64,000 nucleotides of DNA from Emergomyces orientalis (Eukaryota > Ascomycota > Eurotiomycetes > Onygenales > Ajellomycetaceae). The stretch is taken from NCBI GenBank assembly GCA_002110485.1, contig MOWL01000089.1, forward strand, positions 1,054,001-1,118,000. Direction: 5' to 3'. The stretch's first letter is position 1. The number at the start of each line of letters is the position of its first letter. Below are positions 1 to 10,301 of the stretch, piece after piece. The translations under genes and the position numbers were made by a program. The notes under the pieces are model-generated. The model searched no databases, was not told the DNA's origin, and saw nothing but the letters and a program-made list of their open reading frames with translations.

Positions 1-956
1 TCCTTTTGTTGGTTGCTCTTTTTAATTCAATGTGGCTCACTGAATACTAGGATACAGAACGGGATGGATTTGATTGATATATGGCAACCCCCCTCCTTTG
101 CTGAAGGAATGTGATGATATGTCGTTTGAGAGAATTTTTTACATATATATATATATATTTTTTTAACTGGATCAGGGCTTTTTTTCCTTTTATTATCACT
201 CTCGTCTTTCAACCAGTATTTCACTTTCGCCCCTGTGTGTTTCTGCCGCGTTCTCTCCTCATATTTCCTTTTCCCTTTTTTCTGCAAAGTCTACTTCAAT
301 ATGTGCTCTATGTTTCTCCTATGTCTACGTCTTTATGCCTTTTTTCCAGGTTACATCCTTCCCCTTCTCTTTTATATTATCTTACCCGCGTTTTATTCTT
401 CTAAAACGATATGTTCTATACTCCTCGCGGAACTATTCCTTCACAACCTTACCCCCCCGTCCCATTCCCACTCCCATTCCCACTCCCATTCCCCTTCCCC
501 TTCCCCTTCCCCTTCCCCTTCCCCTTCCCCTTCCTCGTTTCCTTCTTCTCAGCTCCCTCCTATCATAGCTGAATCCGGTGTCTGTGGAGCTTTTATCTCC
601 CCCCACTCTAGCTTGCTTGTCGAATCATCTCCTCCTAATCTCCTTGTATCCCATTTCCGCTTTCCTTTCTTTTGCTATACCTACAAGTACCCTCCATCGG
701 CTTTATTTTCATTTCCATTGTTTGTTTTTTAAACTTTTTTTCTCTTCATTTTAACCTTTTCAATCTACTTATTCATTTTCTACCTCCTTTCTTTCTATGT
801 TTAAAAGAATCCGGTCCTATATCTCTCTTCCTCTATTTAAGAAAAAAAAAGGAAAAATTTACAAATCCATTACTCTCTATGTTCTTTTCAATTTGAAAAA
901 CATTTACCCATTTCATCAATCTCTAAATCCCCCCATGTCAAAACTTAGCCAGACTG
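1..956. other. Gene-free pyrimidine-rich sequence
   Basis: No reading frame here looks like protein. The plus strand is strongly C/T-rich with runs of T and C, as is common in leaders and trailers of onygenalean genes. Apparent reading frames are low-complexity Phe/Ser/Pro/Leu strings and are not accepted. It may be flank of a gene to the left of the window. Confidence 0.6.
461..534 (+). repeat. Hexanucleotide pyrimidine microsatellite
   Basis: Repeated CCCATT/CCCACT units pass into about seven uninterrupted CCCCTT units. It is a simple repeat in non-coding sequence with a purely pyrimidine plus strand, so it could vary in length between strains or form a triplex. Confidence 0.85.
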
Positions 957-2301
957 CTATTTATGTTCCTCCTTGTCCCTGTGTACTTTTTGTCTCTCTA
1001 CTGTCTCTGGGTAAAATGAAGCTGTAATGCCCCAGGTTTGGTCATGGGCTGGGGCTTTCTCCTTGGAGTCCAGCATTAAAGTAGAGCCCAATTTTTGTCG
1101 GACGGCATACCTCCTGAGCGCATGCAAGTCAACGGAGTGACCAATATCATCTACATTTGGGACCATTACAAGAAGCGCATCAAAAACTGGACCCGCCTTT
1201 CCAACTGGACATATGCCGTAAACATTAATGAACCCTTCGGCTTGGAAATGCTCAATGCGATAACTTAGACGACGGAGAGAATTCCGACCTCGCTGGGTAC
1301 TGAAGCCAAAGAAGAGGAGGTGGGCGACAGCGATGCTGAAGGACCTATCCAAGGAATTAAGGTCACCAAGACCCAAGCGATGGGCTATGTGTGGCCAGCA
1401 TAGAGATGAATACCGCCATGAAGTTTTGAGTTACTCGGATTCTTCATTGGCGATTGTATACCTCAATCAGCACACAAACGTCAATCCCACTGGCCATATC
1501 GGAGCTAGATAGTAGGCTCTGATGGCTGAACACCGAATTTCAACTTTTTCCGATATCTTGTTTGCCGAATGAAAAGCATGCATCAAGCAGTGCTGAATAG
1601 AACGCCACCTTTGTGATCACTTGTGGGAACATGCTCTTCGTTGACATGGGAACCACCGACAAGTGGGGCAAATCCATCGCCCAGTACACCTTGGGGAACC
1701 TCAAGAGGGTTTGGTTGGGTTACTTGAGTACATCGCCAAGGGCAAGGTACGAAGCCAGTTAAGGTCTACGACTTCATGGACGCGCTTCAACAGGCCTGGA
1801 CTGAAGATGGAACAATTCTAAGCATCAATACTCATCCGTACACCTTTAAAGCTGGCTGCACTATCAGATCGTTTCTTAATCCTGATTTTTGTCCTCGCTT
1901 GCGTCAGTTGGATTTTGACTACGAAATGACACGATGGCAAATGTGGCCTGGGACAATTCAAACAACCAAGCCTTGCGTGGATAACCGATTTGCTTGGGAT
2001 AGGCTAAGTATTTAACCAAGCGAAAGAAAATCACCAAGCGCCACTTTCCAAATCTTGGGGCGCGGACTTTTTTTTCTACATGTAATATGTCTGATGTTAG
2101 GACACTATGCAGACATCGAAGTGAACTGCGGATGAAGCTCTTCGATCCCGAGATTATTTCAACGCTATGCTTTAATTTTCAACCGTACTATCGAAATATT
2201 TTTACCCTACCCTTAGTCAATCTTATGATATCCTGTTCAATGGTTTGGCATCAAAATGCGCACCAAAGGAACCTTTGGCCAGAAGCAACTTCATCTTTCG
2301 C
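957..2301. other. Decayed coding-like sequence, no intact gene
   Basis: Composition is less skewed than in the flanks and short stretches read like protein in several frames. Examples are a minus-strand frame at 957-1376 and plus-strand pieces near 1620-1800, where one frame reads LEYIAKGKVRSQ, similar in style to the end of a zinc-type dehydrogenase. Frames are interrupted and cannot be joined with normal splice sites. I do not recognise a parent family with confidence. It lies just beyond the 3' end of the argininosuccinate synthase gene and is most likely a gene relic. Confidence 0.3.
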
Positions 2302-4381
2302 TTACGCCCATTCTTCAGCATACTTCTTTAGCCTGATGGACTGGACTTTAATAAATCCTGTAGTGTCCTCAGGGCTGAAATTGCTCAAGGAGTCCATCGA
2401 CGTCTCTTCCTCGGAATACAGCTTCTCGGTGCTGCTGGAGCGACCAAGGACATACGCAGCTCCCTTGTAGCACCTCAACCTGACTTCGCCGTTCACGTTC
2501 TTTTGGCTGAAGATTAAAGAATTTTCCACAAAAGCCCGTTCAGGCGCGAAGTCTTTAGTAGAGACGTTAGTGCAGGCCAAAAGCAGAAACAAAAGCGCCT
2601 CTGGTGAGGATATATATGAAAGGTATACTTTACGTACACAGGCCATTGTAAACTATAGAAAGGGTTAGTTAGTGCGATGCAATCAAAGCCCGGAGTGCCA
2701 TTGACTTACGATAAGTGGTCCAGTTGTGTGTGACGAACTAGGGTTCAAGCATCAGCTGTCATGGTACAAAGACACCGTTAGGAACGATGCACGGCTCACC
2801 TGATCCCGAAGAGACCTAACTTGCATATCGAGAACCAACCCCTCAATATCGAGGTGGGCGAGACGAAGAATGGTCATTGCTGGGGACTAATGATTGAATC
2901 AGTTAAGGAGCCGTTACCTAACTCCAAACATTTTACCGTGCGAAAGTGACAGGTAATCAACTTAGCAGGGCCAGACGAAATCAAAAGAATATCTCACTGA
3001 GATTACAATAAACCAGAGCTCAATATTCTATCACCATGCCTTTGATTTGCCTTGGAAATCATGCATAGCACATTTATTCTGCGATTTGGGAAACTTGAAA
3101 TGACTTACGTCATAACATCCACGCGACTTCAAGCCCAAGTACCTATTCTCAACAATGTCAATTCTGCCGATACCTAGATCGCAGGCACGAATGTTAGTAA
3201 ATGCTCAAAAAACAATTTTAGAAAAAAAAGAGAAAGTAACAGATTGGTTGAGACTTAAGTTTTAGGAGAAAGGGGGCCTTGAATCGTAGTTGAGACTTTT
3301 ACATCTTGTCTTACGTACCATGGACTTTTCCAATAGAGTTGAGCTCCTTGAAAAGCTCTACAGAATCCGTGAGCGTCTTCTGCGGCGTGACGAGCTTGGT
3401 TGGAATTCCCTTTTCGAAACTGATTGTGATATCAGTAGGCTCATTGGGAGCTTTCCGAGGGTCGTCAGTCATGATCCACATATCATCTGGAGGGGTCTGA
3501 TCGGGGTCTTCCAGAATGCCAGCTTCATAGCTGCAGTGGGCAAGATTTGCATCCATTGACCACGGCTTCGCTTTGGTGGATGTGACTGGTATGCCTGATT
3601 CTGCCGCATAGTTGAGCAGATCGTTTCGGCCCTGAAATCTGTCGCAGAAGCTGCGCTCTCTCCATGGAGCGATGATCTTGATGGAGGGCTGGATCGCGTA
3701 GAAGGCGAGCTCGAAGCGGACTTGATCGTTCCCCTTTGCCGTGCAGCCATGGCTCAAGTAGTCGCAGCTTTCACGCTGTGCCGCTCGTATGAGAGCCCGC
3801 GCGATCACCGGACGTGCAAGCGACGTGCCAAGGAGGTAACGTCCTTCGTACTGTTTTAAGTCCCAAATCAGTCTTCGTGTCCTAGACAACAGGGGCAAAG
3901 TATGAGTTTGACACGCACCTGAGCATTGCACTGCACAGCTCTAAAGCACAACTCTTCTACAAACTCCTTCTGCAAATCCTCAATCACCATCTTTTTTGCG
4001 CCAATCATGACCGCCTTATGCTCCACTGCATTCCAGTCCTCTTCTTGTCCAACGTTCGCAAGGAAGCAAACAACCTCATATCCCTCGTCTATTGATATAT
4101 ATAGATATTAGTCGATTATCATCAGTCCTAAAGGCAATGCTACTCGACAACAAAAAGACTCTAGGGTTGAGAGGGCCTTACCAAGCAGCCACTTCAAAAT
4201 ACAGCTCGTGTCCAGACCCCCTGTGTACTAAAATCAGCAATTGACTTTTCTTCAACATGCCATCGGACTAAAATCTGACCGCTATACGCCTAGATACTGT
4301 TAGAGAAACATTCTGCAGGTTTTGTCGTTGTCACTGAACCTCTGAACAGTCACTTACTAAACAGACTCTTCCCTTTGCCAT
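2302..4381 (-). CDS. arg1: Argininosuccinate synthase
   Basis: Joins citrulline and aspartate with ATP cleavage to give argininosuccinate, the penultimate step of arginine synthesis, in the cytosol. Ten exons join in frame to 406 residues, the usual length: 4358-4381, 4280-4289, 4182-4220, 3919-4088, 3319-3850, 3109-3173, 2800-2886, 2710-2737, 2638-2652 and 2302-2552. The start gives MAKGRVCLAYSGGLDTS, whose SGGLDTS is the ATP-pyrophosphatase PP-loop. Family signatures YEGRYLLGTSLARP, SHGCTAKGNDQVRFE and CSYEAGILEDP follow, then a C-terminus ending SIRLKKYAEEWA. Exon 2 is only 10 nt and exon 9 only 15 nt; the PP-loop is assembled across two introns. It is divergent from the AFG1 gene, and a TGACTCA site about 220 bp upstream fits cross-pathway (Gcn4/CpcA) control. 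Identity is very secure; splice sites are inferred by homology. Confidence 0.95.
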
Positions 4382-5221
4382 GTTGTCAAAAATAGACAGT
4401 ATCTTTTTGCAGGTGGTGGTGGTTGGTGGTATGAAATGACTCCTCAGATATTCCTCATAGATTGATTGCCCCTCATTTAAAAAATAAAAAAAAGCTTGTT
4501 GAAGGTCAATCGATTAGTCGGGGTCGAACCTTGAGAAGTTGCAGGTGAGAAAATGTGTGGTCATGTGATGAAAGAAAGCTTGCCATCGCATATCCCTTGG
4601 CGCTGACTCATCCAGTCCCTACTCGTTCCGGAATTTTGAGAGTTTAAAGTCACTTTCTAACTATACAAAAACTTCTGACTTCAACCTCAGCTTCAGTCAC
4701 TCACTATCGCTCTACTCTTATAGGCACTCATGCCGCTCTGACATTCCCTTCTGGCATCTATCCCCTTCCTTTTCTTTCCCTCTGCTGCCTTGCATAGCGA
4801 AACGTGCTAGCCTTTTTCCTTCATTGCCTTGGTGCGTTGCCGCTTTGCCGACTGCCGAAATACTCTCCGCTCCGCTTTTCTTCTACTCCTTACGCCTTTG
4901 ACTGACCAGATTGCGTCCGTTTGCGTGTCGTTTTACATACATAGGGCTACATGTCAATATCCACAACGAGTAAGAGTACGAAATACGGAATCATCCCACA
5001 TAGCAGAAATTATCTATTCACAGATCAAATCGCATCAGAGGAGCAGCGTCGCAAGACCTCTTTTATATATTTATATATGTATTTCGGTTCCTATTTTTCT
5101 TAATGTCTATTGTTGGAACGGCATACGGTAGTACACGACAACAGCAGGGAAGAAAATATATAATTTGTTAAGGAAGGACGAAAGCGCGGCGTGTCGTGAC
5201 CTGAAAGACAAGGGAAAGAGA
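4382..5221. promoter_or_regulatory. Divergent promoter region of arg1 and afg1
   Basis: About 840 bp separate the two start codons, which are transcribed away from each other. Besides the TGACTCA site at 4604-4610 there is a partial TGACTC core at 4437-4442. The side next to afg1 is pyrimidine-rich. No other gene is visible here. Confidence 0.6.
4604..4610 (+). promoter_or_regulatory. Gcn4/CpcA-type site TGACTCA
   Basis: A perfect palindromic TGACTCA lies about 220 bp upstream of the argininosuccinate synthase start. In yeasts and filamentous fungi this is the binding site of the bZIP activator Gcn4/CpcA/CPC1, which induces amino-acid biosynthesis genes on starvation. The match is seen directly; its use is inferred from position and from the function of the gene. 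Confidence 0.6.
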
Positions 5222-7340
5222 ATGCGAACCGCGCTTCGTTCCCGCCACCCCACCCTTCTTCTCGCGGATGCGATCTTGACCTCGCGCACTCGACTGCCCA
5301 CGGTTTCTGGCCTGGTTGTGCGCGAACAGTATGGTGGCGCCGTTTGTGCGGACTGCTGGAGGAGCATGAGGGGTGGACGGAGAGGGATTTCTACCTTTAC
5401 CGTCACCCCGCCGCAGATCCAGGGATCTAGCATAGGGCTGTCAAGAAGTATCTGTCGAGGTGGTCAACAACAACAGCAGCAACAGCAACAAGTTAGAATG
5501 ATTTCCAGCAGTAGTGCTGATGCTGCTGAGGTTGTAGGTGGGGCGCCTAGTATGTCTGCCGCGGATGCTGGTGATCAACAGCTTTATGGGCCGATGCAGG
5601 AGTATGTGGCGCGCGTGCAGTCGGGGAGATTGCGGGACGATGCGCATCAGAGAGGTAATACATATATATTTTCCTTGTCTGCCCTTCCCTCTTTGGTTTA
5701 CTGTGTTTTATATATCTACCCTTGCGCTTAAATAAAATGGGAAAGAAGCGAAGATTCATTTACGTTATAACATCTTTTTAACCCCCTTTCCCTCTCGACA
5801 GATATCATCCAGCACCTCCAAGACCTTCATGAGATGCTCCGCTCCTACACCCCTCCAACCGTAGTCCACCCAACCATCGAGTCCCTCCAGAACCGGGAAC
5901 CGAAAACCTCATTCTTCAACACGTTGTTTAACCGCACCCCGCCTCCGCCAGCCGCGACGCAGATTCCAGCCAACCTGCCCAAGGGCCTGTACATGTACGG
6001 TGACGTTGGCTGCGGCAAGACCATGCTGATGGACCTGTTCTTCGACACGCTGCCGGAAAACATCACGTCGCGGCAGCGCATCCACTTCCACAATTTCATG
6101 CAGGATGTGCATAAGCGGCTGCATGTGATGAAAATGAAGCATGGAAATGAGTTTGATGCGGTGCCGTTTGTCGCGGCGGACATTGCTGAGGGAGCGAGCG
6201 TGTTGTGCTTTGATGAGTTTCAGTGCACAGATGTGGCGGATGCCATGATTTTGAGGAGGTGGGACCGTTTTTCATTTTCATTTTCATTGTTCTTTCCATC
6301 CCCTCCTACTCCAATACATCTGTAAGTACTAACATGTTTAGCCAGACTCCTCGAATCTCTGATGTCCCACGGCGTTGTCCTCGTCACAACCTCCAACCGC
6401 CACCCAGACGACCTATACAAAAACGGCATCCAACGTGAATCCTTCATCCCTTGCATTACCCTCCTCAAAACCTTCCTAACAGTCCTGAACCTCGATTCCG
6501 CCACGGACTACCGCAAAATCCCCCGACCACCGTCAGGCGTCTACCACCACCCGCTCGGCATGCCCGCCAATCATCACGCGGACAAATGGTTCGAGTACCT
6601 AGGTGATTTTACCAACGACCCGCCGCACCGCGCCGTGCACCAGGTGTGGGGGCGTGATGTCGAGGTGCCGCTGGCGAGTGGCAAGGCGGCGCGGTTTACG
6701 TTTGGCCAGCTGATTGGGCGGGCAACGGGAGCCGCGGATTATCTCGAGCTGATGCGTAGTTATGAGGCATTTATTGTGACGGATGTGCCTGGGATGACGA
6801 TTCGGCAGAGGGATTTGGCGAGACGGTTTATTACGTTTATTGATGCAGTTTACGAGAGTCGGGTAAGTGTTTTTTTTTTTTAATGTTTTTTTTTTAACTT
6901 TTATTTTCGGCCTGGCTTAAAAATAAAAACCTATCTTGCTTACAAAAATCCCCATCTAGGCAAAACTCGTCCTCACCACCGCCGTTCCCCTAACAAATCT
7001 TTTCCTCTCCGATGAGGAACTCCAAGAATCCATCGCCGAAAACAGGCCATCATCATCCAAAAACGCCAACAGCGACGAAGTACCCGAAAACCTCCCAGAC
7101 TCCATGCGCCACCTGATGGATGACCTTGGCCTGTCCATGTCCGCGCTTAAATCCAGCTCCATCTTCAGCGGCGACGAGGAGCGTTTTGCCTTTGCGCGGG
7201 CGCTGTCGCGGCTTACTGAGATGGAAGGGAAGGATTGGGTGGAGCGCGGGTTGGGGATTGGAATGGATACGAAGGCGGGGGAGGGGGAGAAGGTTGCTTG
7301 GAATAAGGCGCGAAGTCGGTGGAGGGAGGATAGTTTGTGA
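5222..7340 (+). CDS. afg1: AFG1/LACE1-family mitochondrial AAA-type ATPase
   Basis: AFG1/LACE1 proteins are mitochondrial P-loop ATPases linked to turnover of respiratory-chain subunits. Four exons (5222-5654, 5802-6258, 6346-6862, 6960-7340) join to 595 residues. The ATG at 5222 is chosen because it opens an Arg-rich, acid-free presequence (MRTALRSRHPTLLLADA) suited to mitochondrial import. A glutamine run near residues 80-90 precedes the conserved part. Walker A is GDVGCGKT at about 211-218 and Walker B LCFDEFQ at about 279-285; the TTSNRHPDDLYKNGIQR sensor region and a C-terminal EDSL follow. The second intron has a weak GTGGGA donor but a perfect TACTAAC branch sequence. Divergent from arg1. 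Family assignment is very secure. Confidence 0.93.
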
Positions 7341-8923
7341 GTTTCTTCCCTTTTTGGGCTGAGGATATGTATATAGAATATGTATGTACTTTTTGGGGAG
7401 TGGATACCTAGGTATGGTCATTTTTTTTTACGCTTATATAGATAGATATATCCTTTTCGAATTAAGGTGAGTTATCCTGATATTTAATGATAATGAGGGT
7501 TAGCGGAATATATTTTGAGGGCTTACTTTAAGAGGTAGAATGATTGACGGGTCTAAGGTTCGATGTTATCCTCGTTGATTGGATACGATAATAAATATTT
7601 TTCTCTCCCCCTTTTACCCCAATTTTTCATTTTCATTCCGCCCAACCATCTATCTCAGCGTTTCTATTTTCCTCTCGCTGTTCCCCTTTTCCTCTTGCCA
7701 ACACTGCACAGCCAAATTAATATATTGTCTCAACTATGTAAACCCGTGCCTTTTTCTTCGCCCCTCTTTATTTTATGTTCTCTTTCTTTCTCTTTTTATT
7801 CCCCAGTTAATCCCTTCAAACTCTTATCATATTCTCTTTTCCCAACGAAACCAACTTCAGGAACAAAGAAGGTTTGATTAATTCCCGTGCCAATAACGCA
7901 TCACGCAGCGAGGGTATAAACTAGGTTTGTCTCCCATATTCACACACATGTTTGCTCTGAGTACTTGAGTCCTGCCGCCTGCCATTTATGGGTGTCTTCG
8001 CTCATAGCCCTCTTTATTTCTCTTCCTATATTCGCCTTCCCCCCCAAAAAAAAATTTTTTTTTTTTTTCAGAAATTTTTACCCATCTTTTTGATAAGGTT
8101 TTTATCGCTGACTGACCAGCTCTCTTTAGTACGAAAGGCTTCATTGTACGCTATGCATAAAAGCGGGAGTTAGGTAGAGGGCGAGAAGGAGATGTAACAA
8201 TGAAATACCCATTTTGTCAGTGCCTTTGATATCCCGACTCAGGGGTTGGAGGGGTAATTCCCTCCTTTTACAGGCCCTTTGTGAAGGTCAAAGGTAGACT
8301 TTTACTTTCTCTATCACGGAGGGCAATGGATAACTTCTCATAGTCGAGCACAGGAAGAGAAGGACATGTGAATAGATATGATGCTCCAGCGCGTTTGATA
8401 TCTCGACTTCCCGAGTGGAGCGGAATTTTCCACCCTCTCAAAGACAAAGGCAAAGATTTTGCTTTCTCTATGGCGAAGGGGAGTGGATAACCTCCGGGAT
8501 TGTGAATCGATAGCCTCACATGCCTATCTATCTAGGTATGAAATATTAAAGCTACATTTTTTTTTCAGCACGCTTCACTTTCTTTCCGTTTTCTATATAA
8601 CATCCACCGTGTTCATTTCCCTTGCTCTTGAGCTACCACCATCGTATTTCGATTCTTGAAGCAAGCCTACACTACAAATATCTTCCTGAAAAACGTTTAG
8701 GAAAAGTCCAAGCTTAACCTCATCCCTCTACATCTACCTCTCAACACATACCTACCGCCATCCGTTACCAGCCTTTCCGCCCAACGTCCGCCTCGGTATC
8801 CATACATTGACCGAACCATAAAAGCGAACAGAGCTTTACTCGACCCACTCAAGATTCTCACGCCTTCAAAATCGTCTCGGTCACTCCAGGGTTCCATTAC
8901 TATATAACACGCCTACAATCATC
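7341..8923. other. Gene-free T-rich intergenic region
   Basis: The first half is a pyrimidine-rich trailer; candidate frames are Phe/Ser/Leu/Pro-rich and have no family resemblance. The second half contains a diverged direct repeat (8225-8493). A TATATAA at about 8901 lies roughly 20 bp before the start of the small gene at 8924. Confidence 0.55.
8225..8493 (+). repeat. Diverged direct repeat of about 100-112 bp
   Basis: Copy one spans about 8225-8336 and copy two about 8394-8493. Both begin TTTGATATC followed by C/T and CGACT, and both end with CTTTCTCTAT, a purine-rich segment and TGGATAAC. The middle of the copies differs. They may be two short relics of one element or an old local duplication. 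No coding potential is evident. Confidence 0.55.
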
Positions 8924-9175
8924 ATGTGCCACGTTAACACCATCTACGGCGGGTGCGGACATAGAATGGGTAAGGAGACTGACCCCTGTGTAGACGCAAC
9001 ATACCCCGACCCATGCAAAAACGCGACAGGAAACGACAAAAATATAGATGTTATCTGTTATAGATGCCGAATGGTTGGCTATACCGGAAAGAAGAAGGAA
9101 AGCGAGGAAGCCGAAGCCGATAGCAAGGAAGCCGAATCTAAGGGAGCTGAGAGTAAGGGAGCTGAGAGCAAGTGA
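8924..9175 (+). CDS. Small cysteine-rich conserved-type protein
   Basis: A single-exon frame of 83 residues starts MCHVNTIYGGCGHRMGKETD. Cysteines at 2, 11, 22, 31, 45 and 48 together with His-3 and His-13 form C-x-x-C and CGH patterns typical of the many small fungal proteins that probably bind zinc. The last third is very polar and made of AESKG-type repeats rich in Glu, Ala and Lys. There is no signal peptide or membrane segment. A TATATAA element lies just upstream. The arrangement of N-terminal MCH and spaced CGH recalls uncharacterised small proteins of Eurotiomycetes, but no function can be assigned. It could be non-coding, though the Cys/His pattern argues against chance. Confidence 0.6.
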   Translation: MCHVNTIYGGCGHRMGKETDPCVDATYPDPCKNATGNDKNIDVICYRCRMVGYTGKKKESEEAEADSKEAESKGAESKGAESK

Positions 9176-10301
9176 GCTATCAAGGGGTAGCTGTAAGGTC
9201 TTCATACGGCGTTTTTGAAAGTTCATGACACATTCCCAGAATATGGGTTTAGGGGCCAAAGATCAAAAAAAGAACGTCTACTGCGTGCCGGGATAAATTG
9301 ATGAAACTGCTAATATTCCCTTTTTGCTTTGCTGCCTCAGTATCCTTTTGATTCTGGTTTTAGGCTTTCCCCCCCCCTCAGTTACCTTCTCTTGGTGAAG
9401 TTTTATTTCATTTTGTATACTCTTTTTTGTTTAAACAAGACTGAGAACTAATTAAATTGTGAACTTTTACGAAGTCTTACTGGTCTGTCTGTTATATGGA
9501 CAGGCGCCCCTTTTTATTTTGCAACGATAACGACCCACTCAAGTCAGATATTCCTACCCCTATATCTAATTTATATCCCGGTACTCCGTAGAGCCTCTAA
9601 CACACTCACCGTAAAATTTCTGTGTATATACCAATCTTCGAACTAGTGGAATGAATATAGAGAGAATCTAACCATTTAAACAATATTCAACGAAGCAGTT
9701 TTTTTTCAAATCGGACAGCATATCTCTCCCATTGTCGGTTCCGGGAATTTTCCACGCCCTGACTTACCCCTTTCTATGCACACATACATATCATCAACCC
9801 CATAAATAGAACTCTCCTGCTACACACATGCTTCATAGCAGAGTTACCGCGATTCTTTTTTGGTGCATTTGACCTCCTTAAAGTTCCTCATTATTGGAGT
9901 AGGTAAAAGGTCGGAAAATTCCTATTAATGGACGTCCCTCCAAACACCCAGCACCACAACACAAACAGGCTTATTCTCTCCTCAAATATTATACAACATC
10001 GCCAACAGTGGGGAATGGGAAACTATCGTTGCTGTGTGTATATCCACCCCCCCACCCCCCCCCCCCGAGTGCTGAACAGCAGGAGCTGAATGGACAAATC
10101 CATAATAACATACATAAAGACATACAGACATACATACATATATCAACATAAAAGTCCCGTTAGTATAAACACCCAAACCAAAGGAAACCAAAAGGGCCAT
10201 TACCGAAAATCATCAACAAAAATATAAAAAATAAAAAATAAAGAAAAAACCATATACATCAAACATATCCAACCAGAGAGAGAAAGAAGAAAGGAGAAGC
10301 A
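9176..10301. other. Gene-free intergenic region
   Basis: AT-rich sequence with short homopolymers, a C-rich run near 10046-10066 and one TACTCCGTA motif at 9582-9590. No reading frame looks like protein. It probably includes the trailers of the flanking, converging genes. Confidence 0.55.

Noticed and set aside
235..732. 165-codon frame in the first kilobase
   Set aside because: It is low-complexity Phe/Ser/Pro/His from pyrimidine repeats, without family likeness.
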